Shown here: in pieces, positions 38,094-47,044 of the stretch | How positions within the stretch are numbered: position 1 is the first letter of the stretch | Layout of the letters: every line of letters begins with the position of its first letter | From: Euwallacea fornicatus | Lineage: Eukaryota; Arthropoda; Insecta; Coleoptera; Curculionidae | Reading direction: 5' to 3' | Assembly: GCF_040115645.1 (NCBI RefSeq) | Contig: NW_027096063.1 | Span: 1 to 64,000, forward strand | Length of the DNA stretch: 64,000 nucleotides | Translations under genes and position numbers: made by a program | Notes under the pieces: generated by a model | Database searches by the model: none | What the model saw: only the letters and a program-made list of their open reading frames with translations | What the model was told of the DNA's origin: nothing

Positions 38094-40091
38094 CTAATTC
38101 CTAGCTCCAGCTCTCAGAGTCCTCCTCCAAACAGCCACTGCCTCTTTGTATTTGGGACATTCGAGGCTCTGCGCCTTATGTTCCCTTTTCTCGGTACACG
38201 CATAACATTTCGGCGGGTTCTTGCACTCCCTTGCAAAGTGTCCTTCCTGACAACAGTTTAGGCATCTGCCCTCCATAGTTTCTTTACTCTTACATTCGAA
38301 GGCATTGTGTCCGTATCTACTACACTTGTAGCATCTAATGGGGGAGTCCGCAAGTTCCACCCTGCATTTAGACCACCCCACCCTCACAAATCCTCTTTTT
38401 GCTATTACAACTGCAGCCTCTCTTGCTACTTTCACGAAGGCGTGTCTTAATCCTGCCCTGTTCGTCTTGGACACCATCGCCACCGTCATTTCCATTTCTC
38501 CCCACATATCCCTGATAGCGGCCATAATGTCCTCTTCCGTGACAGTTTCGTCCAGGTCCCTTATATACAGCGAATCCTTTCGTTCCACAAGCTCGCTTTG
38601 TCCCACGTCCTTTACACATTCCTTAACTTTCACCAAGAATTGTTCCTTTCCTTCCTCATTACCAGTATATCCCACATGTATCAAACCCTCTTTGTTAATT
38701 TTCAAACTCTTCATTTTAATTCCCATCGCCTCCACATCAATATTTTTCTTGAGACCCCTCACAATGTCAGCAAGATTGGGTTTTTGCCCCTCCTGCAATT
38801 TAATCCTTAGAGTATCTACCCCCTTCTTCCTTACATTTATAAATCCTTTCTCTGCTTCACCATCCTCCATCTCCATTCCGGCCTCTTTATCAGCCTCCAC
38901 CATCATTTTATCCATACGTCTTTTCCTAGTGGGAACGCGAAAGACGCACAGATCATCGCCATCCTCACTCCTGTACAAGTACTCCAACAGTCTCCTCATT
39001 TCCACCGTGGTCCCCGCTTTGGTCGTAGCGAAGGCTAGCTTTCTTCTCCCTGAATCCATGGTTTTGGCTTTAACCTTCCTAAGCATTTCAAGAATGCACT
39101 CCATTTTATCGAGTCCAGCCAGACCTTGATTCGTTTGACACAAATATACCACCCTGTCACACCTCTTTTCTCGGTCCGGTTCCTCTTCACAGGACAACCT
39201 GTCACATTGTCGTAAGACATATATCCTTTGCGGCTTCATTTCCCCCTTCTGGATTAGTTTTGCCAGTTGGGTATTCATATCGCATAACTCCTCCATTAAC
39301 TTACTAGGCTCATCTGGGGTATTGTCACAGATAATCACAATATCCCGATCCACCTGCTCTAGTATGCTTCCTTTCTCGGTTGCTGTTTTCCTATAACACT
39401 GGATCGGCCATCTTAGGCTTACTACATCGTGTATAACAGTGATGTCCCCATCAGAGTCGAGCATACTGTTAATCCTCTCTATTTGCTCCTTATCCTCAGA
39501 AACTGATGAAGTCTGCGTGCCAGCGGACCTCTTACAATTAGGAGACATTTCCCCGCCTATTGTTTGCGTGCACTGATCTTTAGAACCCTTCCTCCCACGC
39601 CTGCCTATTGACTCCAGAGCTTCCTCCATGTCCTTATTGTCAAAAAGCTCAGCTCTCTTATTCAGGGCAATGATTCCCTCCTTAATCTCCTTTTTCGTAT
39701 TCGCATTTTTGTTCGCATATATCGCCAGATCTTTGATGATCTTGTTCATGGTCTTGACGGTATCTTTCACTTTATCTGCCCATTTCATTCTCTTATCATA
39801 TGCAGCAATATCTTCTCGAGTGCTTGTCGTAGCATCGGGAGAACGCGAGGATTCTACTCTCTTCCTTTTCTTGGTTATCGAGGTCTGAGTCTCTTCATCC
39901 CACTGATAATCAATAACCGCTTGAACAGACGTCATGGAGTCATCGGACTCCAGGAACATCTCCTCCTCCTCCTCTGCAGCCCCAGAACTTCCCTTGCTGC
40001 ACCAAGAGACAACCCTAGCCAGGCATCTCCCCTTAGCTATTTCCTTGTCCCCTACTTCCCGATTTTCCCCTTTTTCAGGAGGTTCCGACAT
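38094..40091 (-). CDS. Element I ORF1, Gag-like protein with CCHC knuckles (665 aa)
   Basis: An intact frame from ATG 40091 (MSEPPEKGENREVG). VIDYQWDEETQTSI...KRKRVESSRS near residue 60 is shared with J. Then ANKNANTKKEIKEGI, SILEQVDRDIVIICD, FATTKAGTTVEMRRLLEYLYR, SLYIRDLDETVTEED, AGLRHAFVKVAREAA and FVRVGWSKCRVELADSPIR. Knuckles are CYKCSRYGHNAFEC, CLNCCQEGHFAREC and an irregular CYACTEKREHKAQSLEC. The function is presumed RNA binding, telomere localisation and cooperation with its own ORF2. Confidence 0.88.
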   Translation of the reverse strand: MSEPPEKGENREVGDKEIAKGRCLARVVSWCSKGSSGAAEEEEEMFLESDDSMTSVQAVIDYQWDEETQTSITKKRKRVESSRSPDATTSTREDIAAYDKRMKWADKVKDTVKTMNKIIKDLAIYANKNANTKKEIKEGIIALNKRAELFDNKDMEEALESIGRRGRKGSKDQCTQTIGGEMSPNCKRSAGTQTSSVSEDKEQIERINSMLDSDGDITVIHDVVSLRWPIQCYRKTATEKGSILEQVDRDIVIICDNTPDEPSKLMEELCDMNTQLAKLIQKGEMKPQRIYVLRQCDRLSCEEEPDREKRCDRVVYLCQTNQGLAGLDKMECILEMLRKVKAKTMDSGRRKLAFATTKAGTTVEMRRLLEYLYRSEDGDDLCVFRVPTRKRRMDKMMVEADKEAGMEMEDGEAEKGFINVRKKGVDTLRIKLQEGQKPNLADIVRGLKKNIDVEAMGIKMKSLKINKEGLIHVGYTGNEEGKEQFLVKVKECVKDVGQSELVERKDSLYIRDLDETVTEEDIMAAIRDMWGEMEMTVAMVSKTNRAGLRHAFVKVAREAAVVIAKRGFVRVGWSKCRVELADSPIRCYKCSRYGHNAFECKSKETMEGRCLNCCQEGHFARECKNPPKCYACTEKREHKAQSLECPKYKEAVAVWRRTLRAGARN

Positions 40092-40712
40092 ATTTCCTAC
40101 TAACCTTACGCTCTAGAGTAACAACCTTATGCTAAACAACACCTTATGACTAATTAAACTAATTAAAACACACCTAATTCGAAACTTTATTAATAAAACA
40201 AATTTCGCAACCTCCCTATTAATGAAATAATAGAGAGTGCGCACCACCAGTACAGTTCACGCACTAGGAATGCGCTCCAAACAGTTTTTTGCCCTCCAGG
40301 GCACACTAGATATACCCCGCGGCTTCAAGAAGTCCGCTTCACACAACTATAAACTGGACTTAGGAATTTGGCGGTTTTCCACCAAATTTCCCTATTTAAG
40401 CCCGGTTTTCCGGCAAATTAAGGATATACAGTTAATGTACCTTGCTAACAGGCCCTTTTCCTTTTACAGGAATCCCAGGATACACCAGTTTGACTCCCTC
40501 CAGGGTGATTCCAGCAAGAGCCCCCAAAAACCCTCCAGAGGAAACCCTCCAGAGGAAAAACCCTCCAGGAAAACCCTCCACAGGAAACCCTCCAACTCCC
40601 GGCACTACTGCGGACCCAAATGGACACTATAGGTTAACACTCAGGTAAGTAATTCACATATGAAAGGAGAGCCTAGGTAAGCACATCCGCACTCTATCGC
40701 TTCTCAACTCGT
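40092..40712 (-). promoter_or_regulatory. Element I 5' UTR with hairpin and minisatellite
   Basis: No gene. Hairpin CTCCCTATTA (40212-40221) / TAATAGAGAG (40228-40237), one mismatch, matches J. About 40530-40605 holds imperfect direct repeats built on AACCCTCCAGAGGAA. GGTAAGTA lies on + at 40644. No HDV-like fold was seen; the 5' end could be slightly truncated. Confidence 0.6.
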
Positions 40713-40749
40713 ACTAACCTGAACTAACCTGAACTAACCTGAACTAACC
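40713..40749. repeat. Telomeric 10-bp repeat tract, 37 bp
   Basis: 3.7 repeat units. Confidence 0.9.
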
Positions 40750-41013
40750 TTTTTTTTTTTTTTTTTTCAGAGGAGAAAAACCTTCCAAAGGTACCCGGCC
40801 TGGTGGTCTGGCGGCCGGTTTATGTGGGATTCGCTCCCCCCCCTCCCCCACGCTACCCCAGCGCAAGCCGCGAGCAGCGGGAGGAGGAGAAGGGGCGCCT
40901 ACCCACTAAAAAACTCCCCTTTTTCGTCCTGCGACCCCGTCTGGTACTACCTCGCCGGCATTTCTTCAAACAGGGGACGATTGCACCTCCTTCGCGTGTC
41001 CCTCCGACCCTTT
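40750..41013 (-). promoter_or_regulatory. Element J poly(A) and conserved 3' UTR RNA
   Basis: Hairpin CCGGCC (40795-40800) / GGCCGG (40813-40818), loop TGGTGGTCTGGC; the central A-T/T-A pair of I is G-C here. The hairpin between GTGGGATTC and CTACCCACTAAAA is enlarged (CCCCTCCCC... / ...GGAGGAGAAGGGGC). A run of 18 G on + at about 41029-41048 precedes the ORF2 stop. Confidence 0.75.
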
Positions 41014-44000
41014 TTAGAGCGCTTCGTCGGGGGGGGGGGGGGGGGGGGAAAGGGGGGAAACCCTCAGGGACCTCTCAAATGCACACTTGTCCTGCATAAT
41101 GTTGCCCAACATACGCGTCACCGCGTCCCAAGTGGCGTCGCTTCTCAGTAATAGTTCAGCCACGTTCTCACTCGTCACTCTAACCCGGCACTCCCTCTCG
41201 GCCTCGTCCCTTTGCACTTCGTAGTGTCCGCACTCGAATACAGTATGGGCCGGAGTGTCTCTGGCTCCGCAAAACCAGCAGGCATCCGTCCGCGCTTTCC
41301 CTATCTTTTTTAGGTATGTCCCAAATACCCCGTGGCCGCTAAGAGCCTGTGTCACGTAGTAATTGAGACTACCATGTCGTCTCGCACACCACCTCGCAAC
41401 GTCATTTACGAACGTTTTTGCGTGACCTTCGTAGATGTCCCAGCGCTCTTGCCAGACCTCGAACATCTCCCCTCGCACCTCTTCCCGATCGCGCCGCGTG
41501 CCACCGCCATCGGCACCGTCCCACTCGCCGCACAATTGGGCTCTTTCGCGCACCAGTAGATCCATGGGGGGCATGCCCGCCAGGACCTGGGCCACAGACG
41601 ACGAAATCGTTCTGTAACCACAAATCACCATAATGGACAGCTTTCTGTTAAGTCCATCCAGTTTTTCGCGGTGCACTCGCTTTTCCGCGTAATGCCCCCA
41701 CACAGCTGCCGCGTACAGCACCGTGGACGTGGCCACCGATGCCAGGAGCCTCCTTCTTGCCGTTGAACACCCCCCCATCCTGGGCATTATCCTACTGAGT
41801 GCGTTCACCTTTGCAGTCGCTCTCTCAGTGATCGCTCGCACGTGCGCTCCAAAATTCCTATCTCTCCCGTAGTGGATTCCTAAATACTTGACCGTTTCCG
41901 TGCTACGTAACACTTCCCCATCCACCTTTACTTGAAAATTCCTAATTTTTCTTCTACCGGAGAGCATCACCATTTCCGTTTTGGCACGTGAGACGATGAG
42001 GCCCATCTCCTTGAGTTTGGCCGTGACCTCACTCACCGCCCGCACCGTCCGTTCCTCTAGGGCTTCTCTGTTCCTTGCGCATACGATCATCGAGAGATCG
42101 TCAGCGTATGCGACCAATTTGGCTTGGACCTTACCCTCCATCTCCAAAATTTCGTCATAAAAGACGTTCCACAGGGTCGGTCCGAGAACCGATCCCTGCG
42201 GAACGCCGCAGCTCATCACGTGCGGGGACGCGTTTCCGCATACCCTTATCCTCCTATCCGACAGGTAAGAATCCATTAAATTGTATAGGTACGGACTTAT
42301 CCTCTTCCTCTTTAACGCACTCAGTATGCCCTTCCATGGCGCGCTGTTAAATGCGTTCGCTATATCTAGGCACACCATAGCACAAAAGTTCATTTTCCCG
42401 TAAGGCCCTCTCGTCCTGGCTTCAACGTAGTCCTCGATTTGTTGCATCGCACTAATCGTCGATCTCCGTTTCCGGAAACCGTGTTGCGCGTCGGACAGCG
42501 CGTTTCTCTCTTCCAGTTCCGCATTTAATCTATCGCATATCATTTTTTCGTAAACTTTACCCGCCACATCTATTAGACAGATAGGTCTGTACTTCGGCTC
42601 TTCATTTGGCAACTTACTCGGCTTCTCTATTAGTACCAACTTGGCGCTTTTCCAAATTTTCGGAAAAATTTGTCTTGTGAAGAGCCAATTGTACAGGCCC
42701 AACAGGAAATTCCCATGTCTCTCACCGATTTTACGAAAGATGTCCGCCGTAATTCCATCCGGTCCAGGGGCCTTTTTGGGATTTATGGACTTAAGTGCAT
42801 CCGCTAGCTCGGTCTCGCCGATTGGGGGGTACTGCCCTTCTCGTATCGGGATCCGGCTTCTCACGAATGTTTGTCCGACCGGGAATAGTAACTTGGCCTG
42901 TTCGTTGGCCGTTTGTTCCGTTACTGCTTTGTATGTGCCGATCTTCAGCCTCTTAACGGTAAGTTGGTAAGCTTTACCCCACAGATCACTTTCCATTTCC
43001 TCACACAGTTCCTTCCACTTTAGGTTTTTACTCCTTTTTATCTCATTTTTGAGCTCCTTCCTTTTTCCTTTGTAAACCTCCAAAAGATGCTCCGCCACCA
43101 TTACACCTCCTTCATCCCGTCCTAACCTCTTCCTGGCCCTGGTCACCTCCCTCCTTGCCGCGACACACTGGTCCCTTGCTTCCTTGATCCTCTCGTTCCA
43201 CCAGTACGCCGCGGGACGAGAGGAAGTCCCCTTATTTTTTAGGTACCTGCTGCAGTATTGGGCGATTTTCGCCATTACCTCTTTACAGGTTTGACCCTCG
43301 TATTCTCCAAAAAGATCATGGAGATTCCTTTCAAAGATACCTACGTTTTTGGCCGTTAACTTCCACCTCGTCCCCTCGTTTTCCTTGCTCCGTTCCTTCG
43401 GTTTTGCAGTTCCTCCCCGGTCGGACATACGTTCTCTTACCTCGAACCGTACGGCCCTGTGGTCGCTTAGGGTTTCTTCCTGTTCCATGACCCTCCAGTT
43501 TTCCAAATCCCTGGCCACCAAATCGTTCCCGAACGTGATGTCTATGATCGACTCCCCCGTTTTCCTGGCGAAGGTAGCTACCCCTCCCACATTAAAACCG
43601 ATCAGGCCGTGCGCAAGCATCCAATTTTCGAGCAGCTTGCCCCTTCTGTTGGTAACGGAGGAGCCGAAAATCGCAGATTTCGCGTTAAAGTCCCCCCCAA
43701 TCACTACCTTCTTACCCTTTAAGTCCCCGAGATGCACTGACAAATTGTCCAGAAGCCGCACAAATTTGTCTTCTTTCGCGTTCGGGGAGAAGTAACAAGA
43801 AAAGATGGCCAAGTCCGAAAACTCGACCATCACATAACCCTCGCCACTGAACTTACTGACTAACGGCTTACAACTAGTTATCCTAACGAAACAATCCTTA
43901 AGTCTATCAACTACATCTAAATTGATTGCGTTTCCGTTGGGTTCGCAGCCCAGGATAACGTCAATCCTATTGTCTATTGCGTACGCCTCGATCAAATCGT

Positions 44001-44106
44001 GCGCCGCCCTACACCTATTAAAATTGAGCTGCAGTACCGAGACAGGCCGCGTTACAACCCCCAATGTACGACTTACCAGTGGCTCTGCGTTAGAGTTCTT
44101 ACCCAT
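41014..44106 (-). CDS. Element J ORF2, APE endonuclease-reverse transcriptase (1030 aa)
   Basis: ATG 44106 overlaps the ORF1 stop as ATGGGTAA, so translation may be coupled by reinitiation. Endonuclease: VLQLNFNRCRAAHDLI, ILGCEPN (Glu), GGDFNAKS, LSDHRAVR. Reverse transcriptase: KKAPGPDGITAD, YRPICLIDVAGK, AQHGFRKRRST, DIANAFNSAPW, GVPQGSVLGPTLW, YADDLSMIV (near 665), KTEMVMLSGRRK, KYLGIHYGR. C-terminal knuckle CWFCGARDTPAHTVFEC. The last residues (SPPPPPPDEAL) are encoded by the G/C homopolymer at about 41029-41048, so the extreme C-terminus is uncertain. All key motifs are intact. Confidence 0.92.
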   Translation of the reverse strand: MGKNSNAEPLVSRTLGVVTRPVSVLQLNFNRCRAAHDLIEAYAIDNRIDVILGCEPNGNAINLDVVDRLKDCFVRITSCKPLVSKFSGEGYVMVEFSDLAIFSCYFSPNAKEDKFVRLLDNLSVHLGDLKGKKVVIGGDFNAKSAIFGSSVTNRRGKLLENWMLAHGLIGFNVGGVATFARKTGESIIDITFGNDLVARDLENWRVMEQEETLSDHRAVRFEVRERMSDRGGTAKPKERSKENEGTRWKLTAKNVGIFERNLHDLFGEYEGQTCKEVMAKIAQYCSRYLKNKGTSSRPAAYWWNERIKEARDQCVAARREVTRARKRLGRDEGGVMVAEHLLEVYKGKRKELKNEIKRSKNLKWKELCEEMESDLWGKAYQLTVKRLKIGTYKAVTEQTANEQAKLLFPVGQTFVRSRIPIREGQYPPIGETELADALKSINPKKAPGPDGITADIFRKIGERHGNFLLGLYNWLFTRQIFPKIWKSAKLVLIEKPSKLPNEEPKYRPICLIDVAGKVYEKMICDRLNAELEERNALSDAQHGFRKRRSTISAMQQIEDYVEARTRGPYGKMNFCAMVCLDIANAFNSAPWKGILSALKRKRISPYLYNLMDSYLSDRRIRVCGNASPHVMSCGVPQGSVLGPTLWNVFYDEILEMEGKVQAKLVAYADDLSMIVCARNREALEERTVRAVSEVTAKLKEMGLIVSRAKTEMVMLSGRRKIRNFQVKVDGEVLRSTETVKYLGIHYGRDRNFGAHVRAITERATAKVNALSRIMPRMGGCSTARRRLLASVATSTVLYAAAVWGHYAEKRVHREKLDGLNRKLSIMVICGYRTISSSVAQVLAGMPPMDLLVRERAQLCGEWDGADGGGTRRDREEVRGEMFEVWQERWDIYEGHAKTFVNDVARWCARRHGSLNYYVTQALSGHGVFGTYLKKIGKARTDACWFCGARDTPAHTVFECGHYEVQRDEAERECRVRVTSENVAELLLRSDATWDAVTRMLGNIMQDKCAFERSLRVSPLSPPPPPPDEAL

Positions 44107-46138
44107 GCAAACCGCTCCTATCCGCCGATTTTGCAGTCCTCCTCCACTCTATCGTCGCCGCCTTATAACTCGGACATTCCAGGCTTTGTGCCTTGTGGTC
44201 CCTGTTTTCCTTGCACACGTAGCACCTAGGCTGGTTCCTACATTCGCGGGCAAGGTGTCCCTCCTGGGAACAGTTGAGGCACCTCCCCTCCATGGTATCC
44301 TGAACTTTACAGGCGGCGGCGTTATGTCCGTACCTGCTGCATTTAAAGCATCTGATAGGAGAGTCCGCCGGGTCGACTCTACATTTAGTCCATCCCACCC
44401 TTATGTATCCGATCCTTGCGACCTTGGCCGCAATCTCACTAGGAAGCCTTACAAAAGCATGCCTTAATCCTGCCCTGTTCGTCCTCCTGGCCAACGTCAC
44501 CTTCACCTCCATTTCCCCATAGGTACCGACTACGGACGAGACGATATCTTCCTCATCCACCATTTCGTCCAGATCTTTGAGGAAGAGCGTGGTCGTCCGC
44601 TCCACCAATTCACCCTGTCCCACATCGCTTATGCACTCCTGTACCTTAGAAAGGAATTTACCTTTGTTCTCCGCATTACCGATATAGCCCACGTGGATTA
44701 GGCCCTCCTTGTTGACTCTTAGGTTTTTTATTTTGACACCCAAGGCATCCACATCGATTTCCTTTTTTAGGCCCTTCACTATAGTGGCAAAGTTTGATTT
44801 TTGCCCCTCTTTTAGCCTAATCCTTAGGGTCTCGGTGCCTCTTTTCCCCACGGTAGTGAACTTCGGTTCATCGTCAGGCTGTTGTTCCCTTCCCCTTTGT
44901 CCATCTACGTCCATTCCCGTGCCGAGTTTCTCGGCCCTTCGCTTCCTAGTCGGTACCCCGTAGACCCGCAGATCGTCTCCTTCTTCGTCCCTGTACAGGA
45001 ATTCCAATAATCTCCTCACTCCCACCGTGGTGATTGCCTTAGTTGTGGCAAAAGCCAACCGCCTCCTACCCGTATCCATTGTCTTTGTTTTGATCTTGGC
45101 GAGGGTGTCCAGGATATTTTTAGTTTTATCCCGCCCCCCCGCCTCGTGATCCAACTTACAGAGATATATGGTCCTGTCCATGTCCCTACAATGTGCCGGC
45201 TCCTCCTCGCTGGTCAGCATGTCGTGCTGTCTTAATTCATAAAGCACATGCGTCATCATTCCATCTTTCTTTATTAATTTTGCGAGTTGCATGTTAAACT
45301 CACAAAGTTCCTCTATAAATCTACTGGATTCTTCGGGTCCGCAGTCGTGCAAAACCACTATATCCCTATCCTCCTGGTCCAGAATACTTCCCTTCTCCGT
45401 AATCGTCTTTTTATAGCATTGGATCGGCCATTTTTCCCCAATCATGTCGTGAATGACCTCGAGGTCGCCCTCGGAATCCAACATACTATTTATTTTGTCC
45501 ACCTGGACTTTGTCCTCCTCCGACATTGCCGATGTTTGGGTGCCCGTGGTCATTGTTTTCGCCACCGTCATTCCCCCAGATATAGTTTGAATGGCCTGGT
45601 CCTTCAGCGTTACCCCCATCTTTTCCCCGATCGTCTCAAGAAATTCCACCATTTCCTTGCTACTTAGCACTTCCGCCTTTTTCTTAAGGGCCGCTATCCC
45701 ATCCTTTATTTCTTTTTTAGTGTTCACGTTTCTTGCTACATGTACGGTAAGTTCCTTTGTTATGCTATTTACAGATTTTATCACTTCACACAATTTCTTT
45801 TCCATAGCTTTGCGCTTTCTTTTAGCCGTTGCATCCTCCCGTGCTTGACATGAAGATGCAGTAGTATCCAGAGAGCGCACAGATTCCGCCCTTTTCCTCT
45901 TCTTGGCGATCGAAGTTTGGGTTTCGTCGTCCCACTGGTAATCGATCACCGCCTGCCTCGAGACCACGGAATCGTTATCGGATTCGGATTCCAGGTAAGT
46001 ATCCCCTTTAACATCCCCTATTTCAGACCCACTTTCCAGGCTGCTGTACCAGGACACATTTCTGGTAAGTACCCTACCTGATGTACCCTCTTTGGGGTCT
46101 TCGTCGCGGTCCTCCTCCCATTTGGGGGGGTCCGACAT
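44099..46138 (-). CDS. Element J ORF1, Gag-like protein with CCHC knuckles (679 aa)
   Basis: An intact frame from ATG 46138 (MSDPPKWEEDRDED). An acidic N-terminus, then VIDYQWDDETQTSIAKKRKRAESVRS as in I, ARNVNTKKEIKDGI, SILDQEDRDIVVLHD (Asp for Glu in the shared block), FATTKAITTVGVRRLLEFLYR, TLFLKDLDEMVDEED, AGLRHAFVRLPSEIA and YIRVGWTKCRVDPADSPIR. Knuckles are CFKCSRYGHNAAAC, CLNCSQEGHLAREC and CYVCKENRDHKAQSLEC. It closely parallels I ORF1, with many synonymous and conservative changes, suggesting the protein is under selection. Confidence 0.9.
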   Translation of the reverse strand: MSDPPKWEEDRDEDPKEGTSGRVLTRNVSWYSSLESGSEIGDVKGDTYLESESDNDSVVSRQAVIDYQWDDETQTSIAKKRKRAESVRSLDTTASSCQAREDATAKRKRKAMEKKLCEVIKSVNSITKELTVHVARNVNTKKEIKDGIAALKKKAEVLSSKEMVEFLETIGEKMGVTLKDQAIQTISGGMTVAKTMTTGTQTSAMSEEDKVQVDKINSMLDSEGDLEVIHDMIGEKWPIQCYKKTITEKGSILDQEDRDIVVLHDCGPEESSRFIEELCEFNMQLAKLIKKDGMMTHVLYELRQHDMLTSEEEPAHCRDMDRTIYLCKLDHEAGGRDKTKNILDTLAKIKTKTMDTGRRRLAFATTKAITTVGVRRLLEFLYRDEEGDDLRVYGVPTRKRRAEKLGTGMDVDGQRGREQQPDDEPKFTTVGKRGTETLRIRLKEGQKSNFATIVKGLKKEIDVDALGVKIKNLRVNKEGLIHVGYIGNAENKGKFLSKVQECISDVGQGELVERTTTLFLKDLDEMVDEEDIVSSVVGTYGEMEVKVTLARRTNRAGLRHAFVRLPSEIAAKVARIGYIRVGWTKCRVDPADSPIRCFKCSRYGHNAAACKVQDTMEGRCLNCSQEGHLARECRNQPRCYVCKENRDHKAQSLECPSYKAATIEWRRTAKSADRSGLHG

Positions 46139-46738
46139 GTTAACCTACTTAAAACTACTTAATCTATCAAGAAACGATGCCTTAAGACTAAATAAAACAC
46201 AAGGGATTGCAATTTATTTCGGTGAAGAAATTTCGCAAACTCCCTATTATTCAATTAATAGGGAGCACGCACCCCAAGTCCGCTTCACACGTTCCTAGCG
46301 CCACCAAAACAATTTTTTGCTCGGTCCCAAGTAACGCTGTTTGTGGTGCCCTACTGAAAAGGTCCACACACACGATACGAAAGCACACTTAGGAATGTTA
46401 CTTTATGCAAATTTATCCGCTAATTAGCGGGTAAATTACCCAACACGATGAGTTTACGGTTAATTATGACCTTGTACTTGCCAAATTAATTGTCCAAGCC
46501 ACCAGTCCACTGTCCCCCACGATTTGGTTCAGCCAGTTTTCTTAGGTAAAGTCCAGGCTGAGTTCCAGTCCCCAGATTTGCTCCCAAGGGGGCCCCCCAG
46601 CGTTCCCACCGGAGCACCAACGACCTAGACCGTAGCCCCAGATCGAGTCCCACAGGAAACACAACAATCTATGAACAGGAAAACACTATTTCAGCATGAA
46701 AACACACAAAATTACCGGAGCTCGGTTTGACACGTCTT
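46139..46738 (-). promoter_or_regulatory. Element J 5' UTR with conserved hairpin
   Basis: About 600 bases without a gene. A perfect 10-bp hairpin CTCCCTATTA (46240-46249) / TAATAGGGAG (46256-46265) is shared with I. I see no HDV-like fold and no other strong structure. Confidence 0.6.
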
Positions 46739-46752
46739 AACCTGAACTAACC
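46739..46752. repeat. Telomeric repeat remnant, 14 bp
   Basis: AACCTGAACTAACC: 1.4 units between the J 5' end and the K poly(A). Confidence 0.85.
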
Positions 46753-47040
46753 TTTTTTTTTTTTTTTTTTTTTTTGTTGGCGGGGAGGAAAAACCTTCAT
46801 AGGTACCCGATCTGGTGGTCTGGCGACCGGGTTATGTGGGATTCATCTTCCCCTTCCTAAGAAGAAGGAAGACGCCTACCCACTAAAAAACCTCCCCTCT
46901 TCTTCGCACTGCTCGTCCGGTACCGCCGTCATGGCATTCCTTCGGACGAGTGGCGGCTTGTCCTATCCTTTGCGAAGGCGGTCATCATCGACGTCTGATC
47001 GATTATTTTTCCAATCGTCAGTGTCGGGTTTTTTCTTCCG
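46753..47040 (-). promoter_or_regulatory. Element K poly(A) and conserved 3' UTR RNA
   Basis: Hairpin CCCGATC (46806-46812) / GACCGGG (46825-46831). Copy B has GATCGGG on the right arm, so K has lost one pair by a single change. The GTGGGATTC and CTACCCACTAAAA boxes are kept. Confidence 0.75.
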
Positions 47041-47044
47041 CCTG

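Larger units (their letters stand above)
34771..40712 (-). mobile_element. Element I: telomeric non-LTR retrotransposon, one frameshift in ORF2
   Basis: Poly-T 34771-34799, 3' UTR, ORF2 (35017-38089, one homopolymer break), intact ORF1 (38094-40091) and a 621-nt 5' UTR related to that of J. I and J are sister subfamilies: they share ORF1 architecture and a 5' UTR hairpin. Confidence 0.9.
40750..46738 (-). mobile_element. Element J: full-length intact telomeric non-LTR retrotransposon
   Basis: Poly-T 40750-40767, 3' UTR, intact ORF2 (41014-44106) overlapping intact ORF1 (44099-46138) and a 600-nt 5' UTR. A candidate autonomous element of the I/J group. Confidence 0.92.
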
